The notes: generated from the sequence alone by a model not told the origin. A stretch of DNA of 64,000 bases from JAGVSR01 sp963786675 (GCA_963786675.1 CAWAZY010000003.1:1054001-1118000), one strand, 5' to 3'. Positions 38,701 to 48,612 are shown, counted from the stretch's first letter. Made by a program: numbers and translations.

Positions 38701-39677
38701 ACCCCACGTCAACGGCGACGTTTCCTTGGTGGTGCGCTCGACGCCGGGCTTTATTTCGCACTGCCCTGCGCGCAGATCCGTACCAAACCAACTCACCACC
38801 AGCGACACGGCCCCCACGTTCGGCAGCGCCTCCTGCATCTGATCGAGCGCCACCTCCCAATCCGTGCGTCCCGACAGCGTATGCACGTTTTCAGAAACGG
38901 AACGCCCAATACCAAAGGTCTGAGAGACAGGTTCGGTGGCATAGGCAAACTCGCCCGATCCCGGGATCATCACGACACCGCGCACGCCGGTCACCGAAAC
39001 TTTCGATGGGCCGGTAGACCTCGAACGACAGCTGCGGAATGCGGTTGCCAAAATCGGCGAGCGGCAAATCCTGGAAGACAATATAAGCCGTGCCCCGAAA
39101 CGCCGGAGCTGACGCGGCCCCGAGTTCGGGCCGCGATCAGCGCATCGGCTGTCTGGCTTTCCGAGCCCGTGTAAAGGCGGTGCAACGTTCCGGAGCAGAT
39201 TGAGCTCACGGCCATCCACCCACACGCGCCCAAGGCCTGCAATCTCTCCTTCACACAGCGCCACGGCGAAACTGGCCGAATACCGGTAATCCACAGAGGT
39301 CGTCCGCTGACTGGCGGATCCGCTGCCCCCGACGCCCTTACCGGAGCCGCTTTCACTCGTGGACGTCACCACGGTCTCGGTGATGTCATCGGCCCAGATC
39401 ACCTGTCCCCCGATACGCACCCGTCCATAGACGCGCGGGATCGGGCTTCCTTCGGCGGAACTCGTCGAATGGACGGTTTGCAGACGCGGCCCCTCGACCG
39501 TCCGCGCGCGGCCCGACGCGCCGAACAGCGCCTGATCGACATACAGACCCCGCGAGCGAGGCCAATCTGAGATCCCAGAGCTGCGCCCGACAGGGTGGCG
39601 CCCAGCAAGGAAATCCCGCCCGGCAGCAGCGCGCTGCCGGCCGCCGCGCCCGCCGCGGCCAGTGCCAAAGTCGCCAT
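35710..39677 (-). CDS. GTA tail hub/host-specificity protein (gp15, rcc01698-like), frameshifted near the N-terminus
   Basis: Restored length is about 1320 residues, the usual size of the GTA 'megatron' hub. It starts MATLALAAAGAAAGSALLPG (ATG 39677). Frame changes occur near 39560 and again between about 39180 and 39000. From there to the stop the frame is open: it includes the GTA_TIM domain (VYAADWSEYFGH, IDAIGIDCYWPLADWRDG, WLTEIGCPAIDKGANQPN) and the tail-fibre hub region, ending VGRGWGLEAWV. It forms the tip of the tail and contacts the recipient cell. It overlaps the lysis gene only marginally. Confidence 0.82.
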
Positions 39678-39688
39678 GACTGTCTGCC

Positions 39689-40095
39689 CTAAAGAGGAAA
39701 ACGAAAGGCCGCTGCGAGACGCCGCCGCCACCAGTTTGAAAATGGCACCTCAGACACGCACGTGCCTTCCATCGCGTGGATCATCGTTCCGGAGGACGCT
39801 AGGATTGCCGCATGTTTGGCGATGCGTTCCCGCACGCAGCCGGAAGATGAGGATATCGCCCGCGGCCAGATCTTCGGGATGGATTGCTAGAAGGTGGCGA
39901 TGCGCCGCCGCGAGTAAGGGCTCCGTGTCGTTCGTCTCGCCCCAGTCACGGCTGTAGGGTGGCGGAGGTTCACATTCGCGTCCGCAAACCTCGCGGAAGA
40001 CCCCGCGGATCAGCCTGAAGCAATCGCAACCGGCTCCGCAGGTGCTGGCCTGATGATGGTAGGGTGTCCCCAGCCAAGCGCCGCGCCGCGGTCAC
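39689..40095 (-). CDS. GTA NlpC/P60-type peptidase (gp14), two 1-base frameshifts
   Basis: Correcting one extra base near 40060 and one near 39800 gives about 134 residues from GTG 40095. The catalytic Cys lies in GAGCDCFRLIRGVFREV and the His in AKHAAILASS; the end reads WWRRRLAAAFRFPL. The 407-base span is two over a multiple of three, as expected. In GTA particles this protein cleaves peptidoglycan during entry. It lies between the gp13 remnant and gp15, the standard order. Confidence 0.75.
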
Positions 40096-40149
40096 GGCAG
40101 GGTTTGACGGCGCATCCAGATCCACCGCGGAGCTCCAGGTGATTGCAGA

Positions 40150-40530
40150 TTACTCGACGGGTTAGCCCTAGCGCGCCTTCGACCCAGGCCGCGACACGGC
40201 GCGTCAGATAGTCGTTGCCCGGCATGTGCGGGAAACCGCGAAAATTGGCGATGTTGGAGAATTTCGCACGGCATGTGGACGCGTGCTTGTCGCATCCGGC
40301 GGTGACGGTGAATGTCTGTCCAGGCGCGTGCGGCTGGCGCACGGGCTGCCACAGTTCGAGCGTGACCTCGCCATTCACGCGCACATGCAGGCGAACTTCC
40401 ACGGACTGTCCTTGCGCGGCACCGGACGTGAAGCGCAAAAGTGCAGTCGCGCCGGTGAGGCGCCAGCGCCAGCGCAAGATCGTCGCACCGCCCGCAGATG
40501 AGCACTGCAACTCGCAGGCAGCGTCCTGAT
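40150..40530 (-). pseudogene. GTA gp13 (DUF2163) C-terminal fragment
   Basis: Only the C-terminal domain (phage BR0599-type) is present: SVEVRLHVRVNGEVTLELW, TVTAGCDKHASTCRAKF and FRGFPHMPGND. The N-terminal roughly 130-150 residues of the family (with the FTDHD region) are absent; the sequence runs directly out of gp12. The boundaries are approximate. It would be a tail-tip protein if intact. Confidence 0.7.
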
Positions 40531-40940
40531 AGCCGCACCTCGACCACGGGAATGATCGGGATTGCGCCATGCTTGAAATCCACTGAGGCTGATTTCGAGG
40601 TTGTCGGTATCGAAGCGCGCAGGAACATCGAACTCGAAGCCTGCGTGACGCTGGCGCGCACCTGGATCTGGCCTGCGCAGGAAGACTGGATAGACAGTCG
40701 AGAGCGTGACGGTGAAATTGAGCGCCTTCGCTGCTTCCGTTCCGTTGGCGGCGATGCAGCGCTCTGCCGGCCACCGGTTTCGAGATGTCACGTGGCCAAG
40801 GCGCAAGGTCGAAACCGTAGACTTTGCGAGAGTTGAACGTGCGTGACGCCGTCGGCCGTGCGATTATTTGATCGCAGCGGCGTGACGCGGCTTGCGGCGC
40901 GCAGGATTTGAAATCGGTATGGTCGCGCCATCGGAAGCAC
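40531..40940 (-). pseudogene. GTA gp12 (DUF2460) C-terminal fragment
   Basis: The piece begins at CFRWRDHTDFKSCAP, a motif found about 70-75 residues into DUF2460 proteins, and continues with RKVYGFDLAPWPRDISKPVAG, GFEFDVPARFDTDNLEISL and the usual end AIPIIPVVEVR. Several single-base frame changes occur inside. The N-terminal third is missing, and the last residues run into gp13 sequence without a stop. Boundaries are approximate. Confidence 0.7.
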
Positions 40941-41276
40941 GCCTTGGCAAAGGGCACCGGCATGCCACCCTGGAACGCCCCGCCTTTCGCAAACGCCCAG
41001 GCCGCCGGAAAACAGCCCCGACAAGGCGTTGCCGAAACCTTGCTCCAGCGGCTTGAACGCGGCGCGCACCACCAGATCCGACAGCCGCAGCGCCAGGCCC
41101 TTGAGCGCATCGCCAACCGAGCGCCCCTTGATCGCGATCCCCTCGAAGGCTGACACCATCGAGCGGGAGAACTGGCGGCCAAGGTTGGAAGCAGTGCGCA
41201 GCTCGGCTTGAAGCGCCGAGGTATCCGCGTCGATCGCCACCGTCCACGTATCAAGCGGGTCGTCAAAACCGTTCAT
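40941..41276 (-). pseudogene. GTA tape-measure protein (gp11), N-terminal fragment joined to gp12
   Basis: The fragment starts at ATG 41276, overlapping the upstream gene by four bases, and contains TSALQAELRTASNLGRQFSR, IAIKGRSVGDALKGLALRLS and the glycine-rich FAKGGAFQGGMPVPFAK after correction of one extra base near 41000. The family normally continues with a GPEAIMPLARGPDGRLGV-type end, which is absent. Instead the frame passes directly into the middle of gp12. As written it cannot set tail length normally. Confidence 0.75.
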
Positions 41277-41455
41277 GGTCCACTCCCGTCATCAGGAAAC
41301 TGCCGCATCAGATTTGCCAAGTCCGCACGGGATGGAAGCTGGGGCTCGCCCGCATGGCCGAGACGTCCACGCAAGGCCGCATCAAGTTCACGCGGCGTCA
41401 TGGCCCAGAAATCGCGCGGCGCCAGACCGAGGATGCCAAGCCCCGCGGCCATCAC
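41273..41455 (-). CDS. GTA small tail protein (gp10.1, TIGR02216-like)
   Basis: The 60-residue product contains GLGILGLAPRDFWAMTPREL, the signature of the TIGR02216 family found between the tail chaperone and tape-measure genes of GTAs. It starts at GTG 41455, overlapping the upstream stop (GTGA), and its own stop overlaps the tape-measure ATG. The frame is intact. Confidence 0.72.
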   Translation of the reverse strand: MMAAGLGILGLAPRDFWAMTPRELDAALRGRLGHAGEPQLPSRADLANLMRQFPDDGSGP

Positions 41456-41834
41456 GCCGTCCCAGGGAAAGGGACCGCAGCCTCCCGGGTCTCGTCCTCC
41501 ACATCAGCCTTGGCAGAGCCTTGGCCGGACCAGCGAAGGTCGCGTTGAGCAGGCTGGCGACAATGGCGACGAAGCCCGCCGCACCACCCTCGACATTCAT
41601 CCGCGCCACGGATTCGTTGCTCACATCGTGACCCGCGCCGCGCAGGCCGGCCCCGAGGATGCGCACACAATCGCGGGCTGATATGCGGCCCGTCTCGAAG
41701 CGCGTCGCCAGCGCCAGCATGTCCTCGTCGCCGAACGCCGCCTCGAGTTCGGCCAGGGCGCCCAGTGTAAGACAAAGCGTATGCGGCCGCCCATCGAGGA
41801 CCGCTTCAATCTCGCCGCGATGCACGTTAGCCAT
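41452..41834 (-). CDS. GTA tail assembly chaperone (gp10), frame lost once
   Basis: From ATG 41834 the protein reads ANVHRGEIEAVLDGRPHTLC and ALAELEAAFGDEDMLALATR, the GTA TAC-1 pattern. The frame is lost near 41515; adding one base there gives SAKADVEDETREAAVPFPGTA and the stop at 41452-41454. The 383-base span is one short of a multiple of three, so this is one of only two missing-base cases. The product would bind the tape-measure protein during tail assembly. Confidence 0.72.
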
Positions 41835-41844
41835 GCCCATCTCC

Positions 41845-42259
41845 TCAAGCTGGAACGAAGGCGACTTCACCGGCCGAACTCGACGGCAATTTCGAAAGCG
41901 ACTTCGCCATCGTGGCGCCCGGTGAGCTCGAATGACGTAATCTGGAAGGGCGCGGTGATGGTCCCGAAGTCGGGAACGGCGACCTGCCACTCGCGAATGG
42001 TGCCGTTGAACACGTAGTTGCGCACGAGTTCGTCGGATGCGGCGTCCTTGAAAATGCCCCCACCCGTCAAGCGGACGGATTTCACGCCAGCGCCGGCCAG
42101 GAGTTCACGCCACTGCCCGGCCGACTCTTGATGCGTGATGTCCACGGTCTCGGCATTGAAGGCGATGGCACGCGACCGCAGGCCGGCGATCGTCGTGAAA
42201 TTTCCAATTCCCGTGCTGTCGACTTTCAACAGCAGGTCTTTGCCCTTCTGTGCAGCCAT
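41845..42259 (-). CDS. GTA major tail protein (gp9), 1-base frameshift at the C-terminus
   Basis: The protein from ATG 42259 (MAAQKGKDLLLKVDS) contains DITHQESAGQWRELLAGAG, typical of the GTA/TP901-1-type tail-tube family. A premature stop after residue 130 results from one extra base near 41881; the restored protein has 137 residues and ends AGEVAFVPA. The 415-base span is one over a multiple of three. It polymerises into the tail tube. Confidence 0.82.
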
Positions 42260-42290
42260 GTGAGGATCAACCTTTCAAGTTTATCGCTAG

Positions 42291-42696
42291 TCAATCGGTG
42301 GGCTCGGTGGTTGCCCGGAACCTCATGATGCCCCGCGCGGTCTCTCCGTCGCTTTCGCGCCGGACTTCAAAAAACTCCAAACGCAGATTGATCAATCTGG
42401 CAGCCGGCAGACTCAGGTTCGCGTCTTTCAGCGACTGCCTCTATGGCCGCCGTCATGTGGTGAACCTCGCGTTCACCGTTGGCGCGAGACCAGACCGATA
42501 TCGTCAGCAGATGTTCGTGCCCGTCTTCCGTTCCCGTGCTCCAATCGCGCACCACGCTTTTGCCGATCGTCACGTAGGGCAACTCGGCGCCCCGAGGCAC
42601 ATCATCGAAAATCTTCGGCCCGCCCAGAAGTGTTGTGATCCCAACATCAGCGGCGAGCACCGCGTGAATGGCTTTCTGCAGCTCCCAGCTCGACAC
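42291..42696 (-). CDS. GTA tail terminator (gp8, DUF3168), 1-base frameshift
   Basis: It starts at GTG 42696 with SSWELQKAIHAVLAADVGI and contains PYVTIGKSVVRDWSTGTEDG, a DUF3168 signature. One extra base at about 42438 breaks the frame; after correction the protein continues QSLKDANLSLPAARLINLRL and ends FRATTEPTD (134 residues). The span of 406 bases is one over a multiple of three. DUF3168 proteins cap the tail at the head-tail junction. Confidence 0.78.
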
Positions 42697-42885
42697 CTGG
42701 CATGGACTATGTCTCCCTGCGGCGCGCCGAGAGCGGTCGTTCGACCGCGAACCGTCCGCCCGCAAGGGCGATTTCCTGGATGGCACGGACCGGGGCTGGC
42801 GCTGCGCCCAGTCCCGCAGGACACGAGAGAGGCGATGACCGGTGCGCCATCGGCCTCCAGTTCGAACCGAAGTAGCGATCTTCAT
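42697..42885 (-). other. Unassigned stretch between GTA gp7 and gp8, possible gene remnant
   Basis: An ATG at 42885 overlaps the gp7 stop (ATGA) and starts MKIATSV, but the frame has no recognisable continuation. In a neighbouring frame the sequence reads VRAIQEIALAGGRFAVERPL, somewhat like HK97 gp10-type proteins, yet only about 60 codons fit before gp8. I cannot assign it; it may be the start and end of a deleted gene. Confidence 0.35.
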
Positions 42886-43203
42886 CCAAGCCGCTCCTCA
42901 ACATGGCAACGCAGAAATCTATGGGCCTCGTCCGCATCGTATAACGGCGCGAATGTCGAAACTGCGCGCGCCCATCCGGAAGCGATGCCGTGGCGTGATA
43001 TCGGCACGATGGCGGACATCGATCACGTGCGTGATGCGACCCTGCAGTCCGTCGGCTTCGACGCCTTCTCCACCCGAGACAGGAGCGATCGCCGCCCAGA
43101 TTTCTGCGACATCGGTCCACGTGACGATATTCCCGCCGCCACCATCGGGAGACGCGACGGCTTCCTGCAGCACCAGGCGATGGCGCATGTGTCCGATGGT
43201 CAT
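42882..43203 (-). CDS. GTA head-tail adaptor (gp7), 1-base frameshift
   Basis: From ATG 43203 the product reads MTIGHMRHRLVLQEAV, then VTWTDVAEIWAAIAPVSG and THVIDVRHRADITPRHRF, the SPP1-type head-tail adaptor pattern. One extra A near 42943 breaks the frame; corrected, it ends YDADEAHRFLRCHVEERLG (106 residues). The start overlaps the gp6 stop. Confidence 0.78.
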
Positions 43204-43778
43204 AGGCGGGGCACCACGATAGGATTGCGAGCAGGTCCGACACCGCAGCCGGAACGGCGGTCGCCGGCTGGCCGATTTCAATTGGGTCGCGATGTTCGTA
43301 CCAATGCGCGACGAGCAGCAGGATCGCTTGCCGGATGGGCGCGGGGACATCCGCCGGGGTAGTGCCGTAACCGGCTGTCAGATCGATTTCGATGCCACCG
43401 GCCGCGCGACCCGGCAGCGGCCACGGCACGCCAGCACTGACCAGCTTCGGAGGCACTCCGGCCGCGTCGAGAAAATAGGTCTCGGGCCCAAGCAGTTCCG
43501 GCGTGCCGTCGCTACCGAGCACACGAACCGCCGAGATAGCCGAAACGGGCCGAAGCGGAAATTCGACGACGCCGCTCTTCGGCCAACGATCCAGCACAAG
43601 CGTGAAATCCTGCGACGTCAGGGCCAGGCCCAGAGCCGCCTCGATATGAAGCCGCGACGTCAGGATCAAACTGGCTACCAGGGCATCGTCGGCGCCGGTC
43701 TCCAAACGCAGATGCGCTTTGGCCTCAGCAATGGACACAGGTTCCTGCGGCCGGGCCGCTTCGATAGACCAGTGGCAT
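43200..43778 (-). CDS. GTA head-tail connector (gp6), frame disturbed at both ends
   Basis: The central part (VSIAEAKAHLRLETGADDAL, ALTSQDFTLVLDRWPKSG, PIRQAILLLVAHWYEHRD) is the phiE125 gp8/HK97 gp6 connector family. ATG 43778 has GGAGG upstream but needs one base removed within the first codons; the C-terminus needs one base added near 43223 to end NPIVVPRL at a stop overlapping gp7. With both changes the gene is exactly 193 codons including the stop. Confidence 0.75.
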
Positions 43779-43995
43779 GCGTTGTCCTCCAGCTCCCCGC
43801 ATCGAATGGAAAAGGAGACGGGACCGCCGCAAGGGGAAGCGACGGCCCCGTCAGGTCCGCCGCGGGGAGGAGCACCGGCGCGCGGGATGGGCATCACAGG
43901 AATGTGTCGAGGTATCCGCACCTGGAGCCGCATGCGCTCATGCGGCTCCAGGAACGAAATGTTTTGCAAGAGCCGCCGTCAGGCGGCCCCACGGA

Positions 43996-45212
43996 TCAAG
44001 CGCTGAACTTCAGGAGCTTGATGGCATCGAAGTCCTTGATGCCGCCGCCGACGCGCTTGGTCGTGTAGAACAGGACGTAGGGCTTAGCGCTGTAAGGATC
44101 GCGCAGGACGCGGATCCCCACCCGATCGACGATCAGGTAGCCGCTGGCGAAATCGCCGAAGGCGACCGAGCAGACTATCGGCGGCAGCATCCGGCATGTC
44201 TTCCGCTTCCATGAGGGGATACCCCATGAGCGTCGACAGCTTGCCGGCATCCGCTGAGGGCTGCCAGATGTAGGCGCCGTCGGCGTCCTTCATCTTGCGC
44301 ACCGTGCCCAGTGTGGCGCGGCTCATGACGAAATGGCCGTTGGCGCGGTACGGCGACTTCAACGCGTAGATGAGGTCGATCAGCTTGTCGGCGGGATCGG
44401 CCGCGGGAAACGCACCCGCCGCACCGGTCCCGATGGTGCCGACATTGCCCCAAGTCCAAGACGCGTTGGCGACCGTCGTGTAGGTGAGGAAGCCTTTCGG
44501 CTTATTGACGCCATCGCCAGTCACGAAGGCGGTGCCTTCCTGCTGAGCAAATGCAATTCGGACTTCCTCAGCGAGCCAGGCGTCGATATCGACGGCGCTG
44601 TCATCGAGCAGCGACTGCGTTGCCGCCGGCATGGCGTAGAGTTCCATGGTCGGGAAAGCCAGTTCCGGAAAGCGCCGGGGTCGCCGTTTCAGGCCGCACC
44701 GCCGTCTCGCCGACCCAGCCGGTGGCGGGGCCCGACGTCGCGAAGGGGACCTTGTAGACCGAGCCCGTCACCTGCCGGACACCGGCGATGGCGCGAATGG
44801 GCGATGCACTGCGCAGCGCGGTATTTACTGCCCGTTCCGTTCCGTCCGGCACGAGATAGCCGCCGTCGGGGTCCGAGCCGACCGACAGCGCCTTGCTCTC
44901 CAGCGCATGCAGGTTGCCCGTCTCGCCCTTGCGCACATAGCCATCGAAGGCCGTCTTGTGAGCTTCGGCGGCCTGCCCGCGGACTTCCGCGGCACCGCCG
45001 ATGGGTGGACGCGCCTGCTTCAGCGCCAGCGCATCGAGTGACTTTTCGATACGAGACAGCTTTTCGGCCGTGACGCAATCTTCGCTGCCGCGCTGCTCGA
45101 TATCGCTGAGACGCTTGTCGTTTGTTTCCTTGAAGGCCTCGAAGGCCTGCATCAGATCGTCGATATCGCGGGCGATGCCCGCCTTCGTCTCCATCGGCCC
45201 TGTGTGATCCAT
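43996..45212 (-). CDS. GTA major capsid protein (gp5, HK97 fold), two 1-base frameshifts
   Basis: The restored 404-residue protein has a coiled-coil scaffold-like N-terminus (about residues 1-110), then SVGSDPDGGYLVPDGTERAV, AFPTMELYAMPAATQSLLDD, EEVRIAFAQQEGTAFVTGDG and the end KRVGGGIKDFDAIKLLKFS. Extra bases near 44673 and 44180 account for the breaks, and the 1217-base span is two over a multiple of three. The scaffold part is expected to be cut off by gp4. It builds the particle shell. Confidence 0.85.
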
Positions 45213-45236
45213 GGGTCGGGTTCCTTTCGTCTGCCG

Positions 45237-45935
45237 TCAGGTTGCGGATTTGAAGAGGCCTGCCGCCTGGCGGATTTTGTCCGCCAGCTGTGCCTCCCCG
45301 GTGCGATCCGCACCCGCATCCCGCGGGGTGCTGAGACCATCAAAGCCCGCACGCATAAGCGCGCGCGCCTGCGACCGCGTGAGCCCGGCATCCCGCACAA
45401 GCCAGCGTTCGAATTGTCTGTGCGTGGGCAGCGCGCCGCCAAACGGCGAGGCTTTCACGCCGGAAATACGTGCGGACGTCTGCATGGGAAACGTCACCAC
45501 CGAAATCTCCCACAGATCGATGTGCTCGATCCGGCGCAGTCCAGATTTTGCATCCCGCCGCGCGCGCACGGCCTTGAAGCCGATCGACAGTCCATCCAGC
45601 GCACCGGCCCGCAAAAGCCACAGAACTTCCCGGGCGCGCTCGACCTCCAGCGTCAGCCGCCCTCGCACTTTCAGACCGCGATGGTCCTCCGTGATCCTGT
45701 CCCAGACGCCGATGGGCTGATTGGAATCGTGTTGGTAGAGCATGCGCACACCCGCAGCCCCCCGGACTTTGAGGCTTTCGCGGAAGGCACCGCTGACGAC
45801 GACATCGCGGGCCAGATCGGGCGTATCGAACACGCTCGCATAGCCCTCGAAGATGCCGTCCACGGCCGCCTCGGTGAGATCGAGTGCTGTAAATTTCAGC
45901 TCCGGCGCCAGGCCGTCGCGAATGGGTTGCGTCAT
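45237..45935 (-). CDS. GTA prohead protease (gp4, HK97 family)
   Basis: This 232-residue protein is one of the few intact GTA genes. It shows the HK97-type protease pattern: IFEGYASVFDTPDLARDVVV, catalytic His in VRMLYQHDSNQPIGVW and Ser in LDGLSIGFKAVRA. It starts at 45935, overlapping the portal stop by four bases, and precedes the capsid gene. It processes the capsid N-terminus during maturation. Confidence 0.9.
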   Translation of the reverse strand: MTQPIRDGLAPELKFTALDLTEAAVDGIFEGYASVFDTPDLARDVVVSGAFRESLKVRGAAGVRMLYQHDSNQPIGVWDRITEDHRGLKVRGRLTLEVERAREVLWLLRAGALDGLSIGFKAVRARRDAKSGLRRIEHIDLWEISVVTFPMQTSARISGVKASPFGGALPTHRQFERWLVRDAGLTRSQARALMRAGFDGLSTPRDAGADRTGEAQLADKIRQAAGLFKSAT

Positions 45936-47188
45936 GTACGAGAAGCTCCCTTAAAGCCGCGCGGCCGAATGATTACGGCTGACCGCCGTGCCGCGAATTC
46001 CAGGCCATCGGGCGTATAGCCGGCGGCTTCCCGCTTCTCGTCACGCGTCAGGAAGGTTGACGCATTGAGCCGCGCCCACAGTGCTTCACGCTCGGGCACC
46101 AGCGCCTCGACCTGATCGAGATCCGGACGCAATTCCAAGGCCCCGCCATAGGCAGGCGCCAGCCATGCCGACAGCGCCTTCGCCGTCCGCTGCACGATGG
46201 GCAGAACGGTCTGGCGCCAGAATGCGCGCTGCGCCTCTTGGTAGTTGGAATAGGTATTGTCGCCTGGGATGCCGAGCAGCATCGGCGGCACACCGACCGC
46301 CAGCGCAATCTCGCGTGCGGCGGCATTCTTGGCCTCAATGAAATCCATGTCTTTTGGCGAGAGGCTGAGCGGCTTCCAATCCAATCCGCCCTCGAGCAGA
46401 AGTGGACGGCCGGCATGGCGCGCACCCTGGTAGCTCAATTCAAGCTCGCGTCTTCAGCCGATCGAACTGATCCGCCGTCAACCGCCCCGCCCGCCCCGTA
46501 GACCAGCGCGCCAGACGGACGCGCGGAGTTGTCGAGCAGTGCCTTGTTCCAGGACGAGGCCGCGTTGTGGATATCGATCGCGGTGGCTGCCGCCTCGATC
46601 GGGCTCATGCCGTAGTGGTCGTTGACGGGATGAAACAGTTTCAGGTGCAGAATGGGCCGGACGCCAGCCGCCGCCTCTGCGCGCAAAACGGACCACCGAT
46701 CCGGCCGCGCCATACTCGAAGGCTTCCGGCCAACCGTCGCGGCCTGGAATGACCGACATGCGATCCGGCCGCAACGTATGCAATTCGCGCACGCGTGCCA
46801 TCCAAGCCGACGGCTTCGGCGTAGGCATTGCCCGAAACGAGCAGATACCCATACCAGCTCTCGAAGAAGTCGGCCGACGTCTGTCGCTTCGGTTGGGCCG
46901 GGAAATCAGATCTTTAGAAGGGGTGGGCCTCATGCTCTTCGCCACCTTCGTAGAGCAGCAACGGGATCGACGCGGCGGCCTCCGCCACCATGCGCACCGA
47001 ACGATAAACAATCGGGTTCTGCATGAACCCCTCGCGTGCGAACGACTGCATAGTCGCGTGGCGACCACACCGGGCGGCCGAGCGCATCGATGGCAAGGAT
47101 CGCGCCCGTGCGGCTCGCCTTTTCATCGCGCACGCGCACTGTCGCCGCCCGGAAGCCATCCGGCCAGCCTGTTCGTCCATCGCTGCAT
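45932..47188 (-). CDS. GTA portal protein (gp3, HK97 family), multiply frameshifted
   Basis: At least five frame changes split the gene, but all expected parts occur in order. ATG 47188 (MQRWTNRLAGWLPGG) is followed by REGFMQNPIVYRSVRMVAEA, RELHTLRPDRMSVIPGRDGW, YGMSPIEAAATAIDIHNAAS, GGLDWKPLSLSPKDMDFIEA and PPMLLGIPGDNTYSNYQEA. The last 168 codons are uninterrupted. Total length fits a normal portal of about 400 residues, so no large deletion is evident. The protein forms the DNA gate at the capsid vertex. Confidence 0.8.
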
Positions 47189-47241
47189 GAAACCTACCTG
47201 CCGAGTTGGTCGATCTGCCCAGTGTTGTTCGTTGCGCGACG

Positions 47242-48612
47242 TCACACCCTGCGGATGCCGGGACGTGCTGCGTCCTGGAGCATCAGATCCGGTCAAAGCC
47301 CACACCAGCGCGTCGAGACGGTCGGGGCTGCGGCTGCGCAGCCAGCCGTCGCCGGCCGAATGTGAGCATCTGTTCTTCGAGTGTCGGGAAGTGTCCCGCA
47401 TGCGCTACGCGGCCTTCCGCGTAAAGGGCTGCGACCGGTTCGGCCCGCAGCCATTTCCCCCGCGTCGCGACCACCTTGCGGACGGGCACCCCGTCATCCA
47501 TCTGCTTCAGGATTGCGACCACGAGATCGCCGCCCTGATTGGTCTCCGCAACGATCCGGTCCGCACAGAATTCGTGATAAGCGGCAACGGCGGCGCGCGC
47601 CCAGACATGGGGTTCGCGGCCCTGCAACGATCGGTCGGCCACGATGTAAGCGCTGCCATCTTCTCCAAGCCCCGCAACGACGATGCCGCACGCATCGGAT
47701 GAGACGTGCGCCGTCACCGGCGGATCGACGGCCACGACGGTGCGCATCAACGGTGGCGAAGCAAGACACCGCGCGGCTTCAATCCAATCCCGGCGCCACA
47801 ACGCGCCGGACTGATCTTCGACGATCTCGCCCTGCAATTCCTGCAGGCCCAGCGCGCTGCCCTGGTAGCGCCGCTCCATCTCCGCCACGAAGCCCTGGTG
47901 CCAGATTGGCGGCATTGTCCCGTGTCGCGGCGCGCGCCGTAACTGTACCTGCATCCGCGATGAGGGCCTTCAAGAACGGGAGCGGGCGCGGTGTGGTCGT
48001 CACGCAGGCGCGCGGATGGGTTCCGAGCCTCAAACCAAACTGCAGCATGTTCCAAACAGCTTCCGGCTCGCGCCATTTGGCGATCTCGTCACACCAGGCC
48101 GCATCGAATTGGGGGCCGCGTAAGCTGTCGGGGCTTTCCGCGGAGAAAACATGTCCGACAGAACCGTTCGGCCAGACTAGGCGACCATTGCTCGCTTCAT
48201 AGCGTGGCCGTTCGGCTTCGGGATGGACCGCGAGTAGACCGGAGTCGCCCTCGATCATCACCCGCCGGACATCGGCGTGCGTCTCGCCAATCAAGGCAAT
48301 TCTTCGCGCCTTCGCTGGTTCGTTGCACCAAAGGCCCAAGGCTTGTGCGCGAACCCATTCCGACCCCGCCCTTGTCTTTCCCGCCCCGCGGCCGCCGAGG
48401 AGAAGCCAGACCCGCCAGTCCTGCGGTCCGCCGTTTTGATCGGGCGGCAGTTGATCGTCGCGCGCCCACAACCGCCAGTCATGGTACAGCCAGTGGATCT
48501 CGGCATCGCTCAGCTCATTCAGGCTTTGATCCGGAGAGCCACCGTTCGCTGAGGCGCTCAAGGCGTTCCGCAATCTCGCGACGCATCCTGGCGGCCTCGG
48601 CGGCACCTGCAT
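47242..48612 (-). CDS. GTA large terminase (gp2), three 1-base frameshifts
   Basis: The ATPase part has Walker A LLLGGRGAGKTRAGSEWVR and Walker B-like FDAAWCDEIAKW; the nuclease part has VVAVDPPVTAHVSSDACGI and VAETNQGGDLVVAILKQMD. Extra bases near 47893, 47355 and 47287 break the frame; corrected, it ends LMLQDAARPGIRRV at 47242. The ATG at 48612 would overlap the upstream gene by 98 bases, so the true start may lie near 48520. It packages DNA into the particle. Confidence 0.85.
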
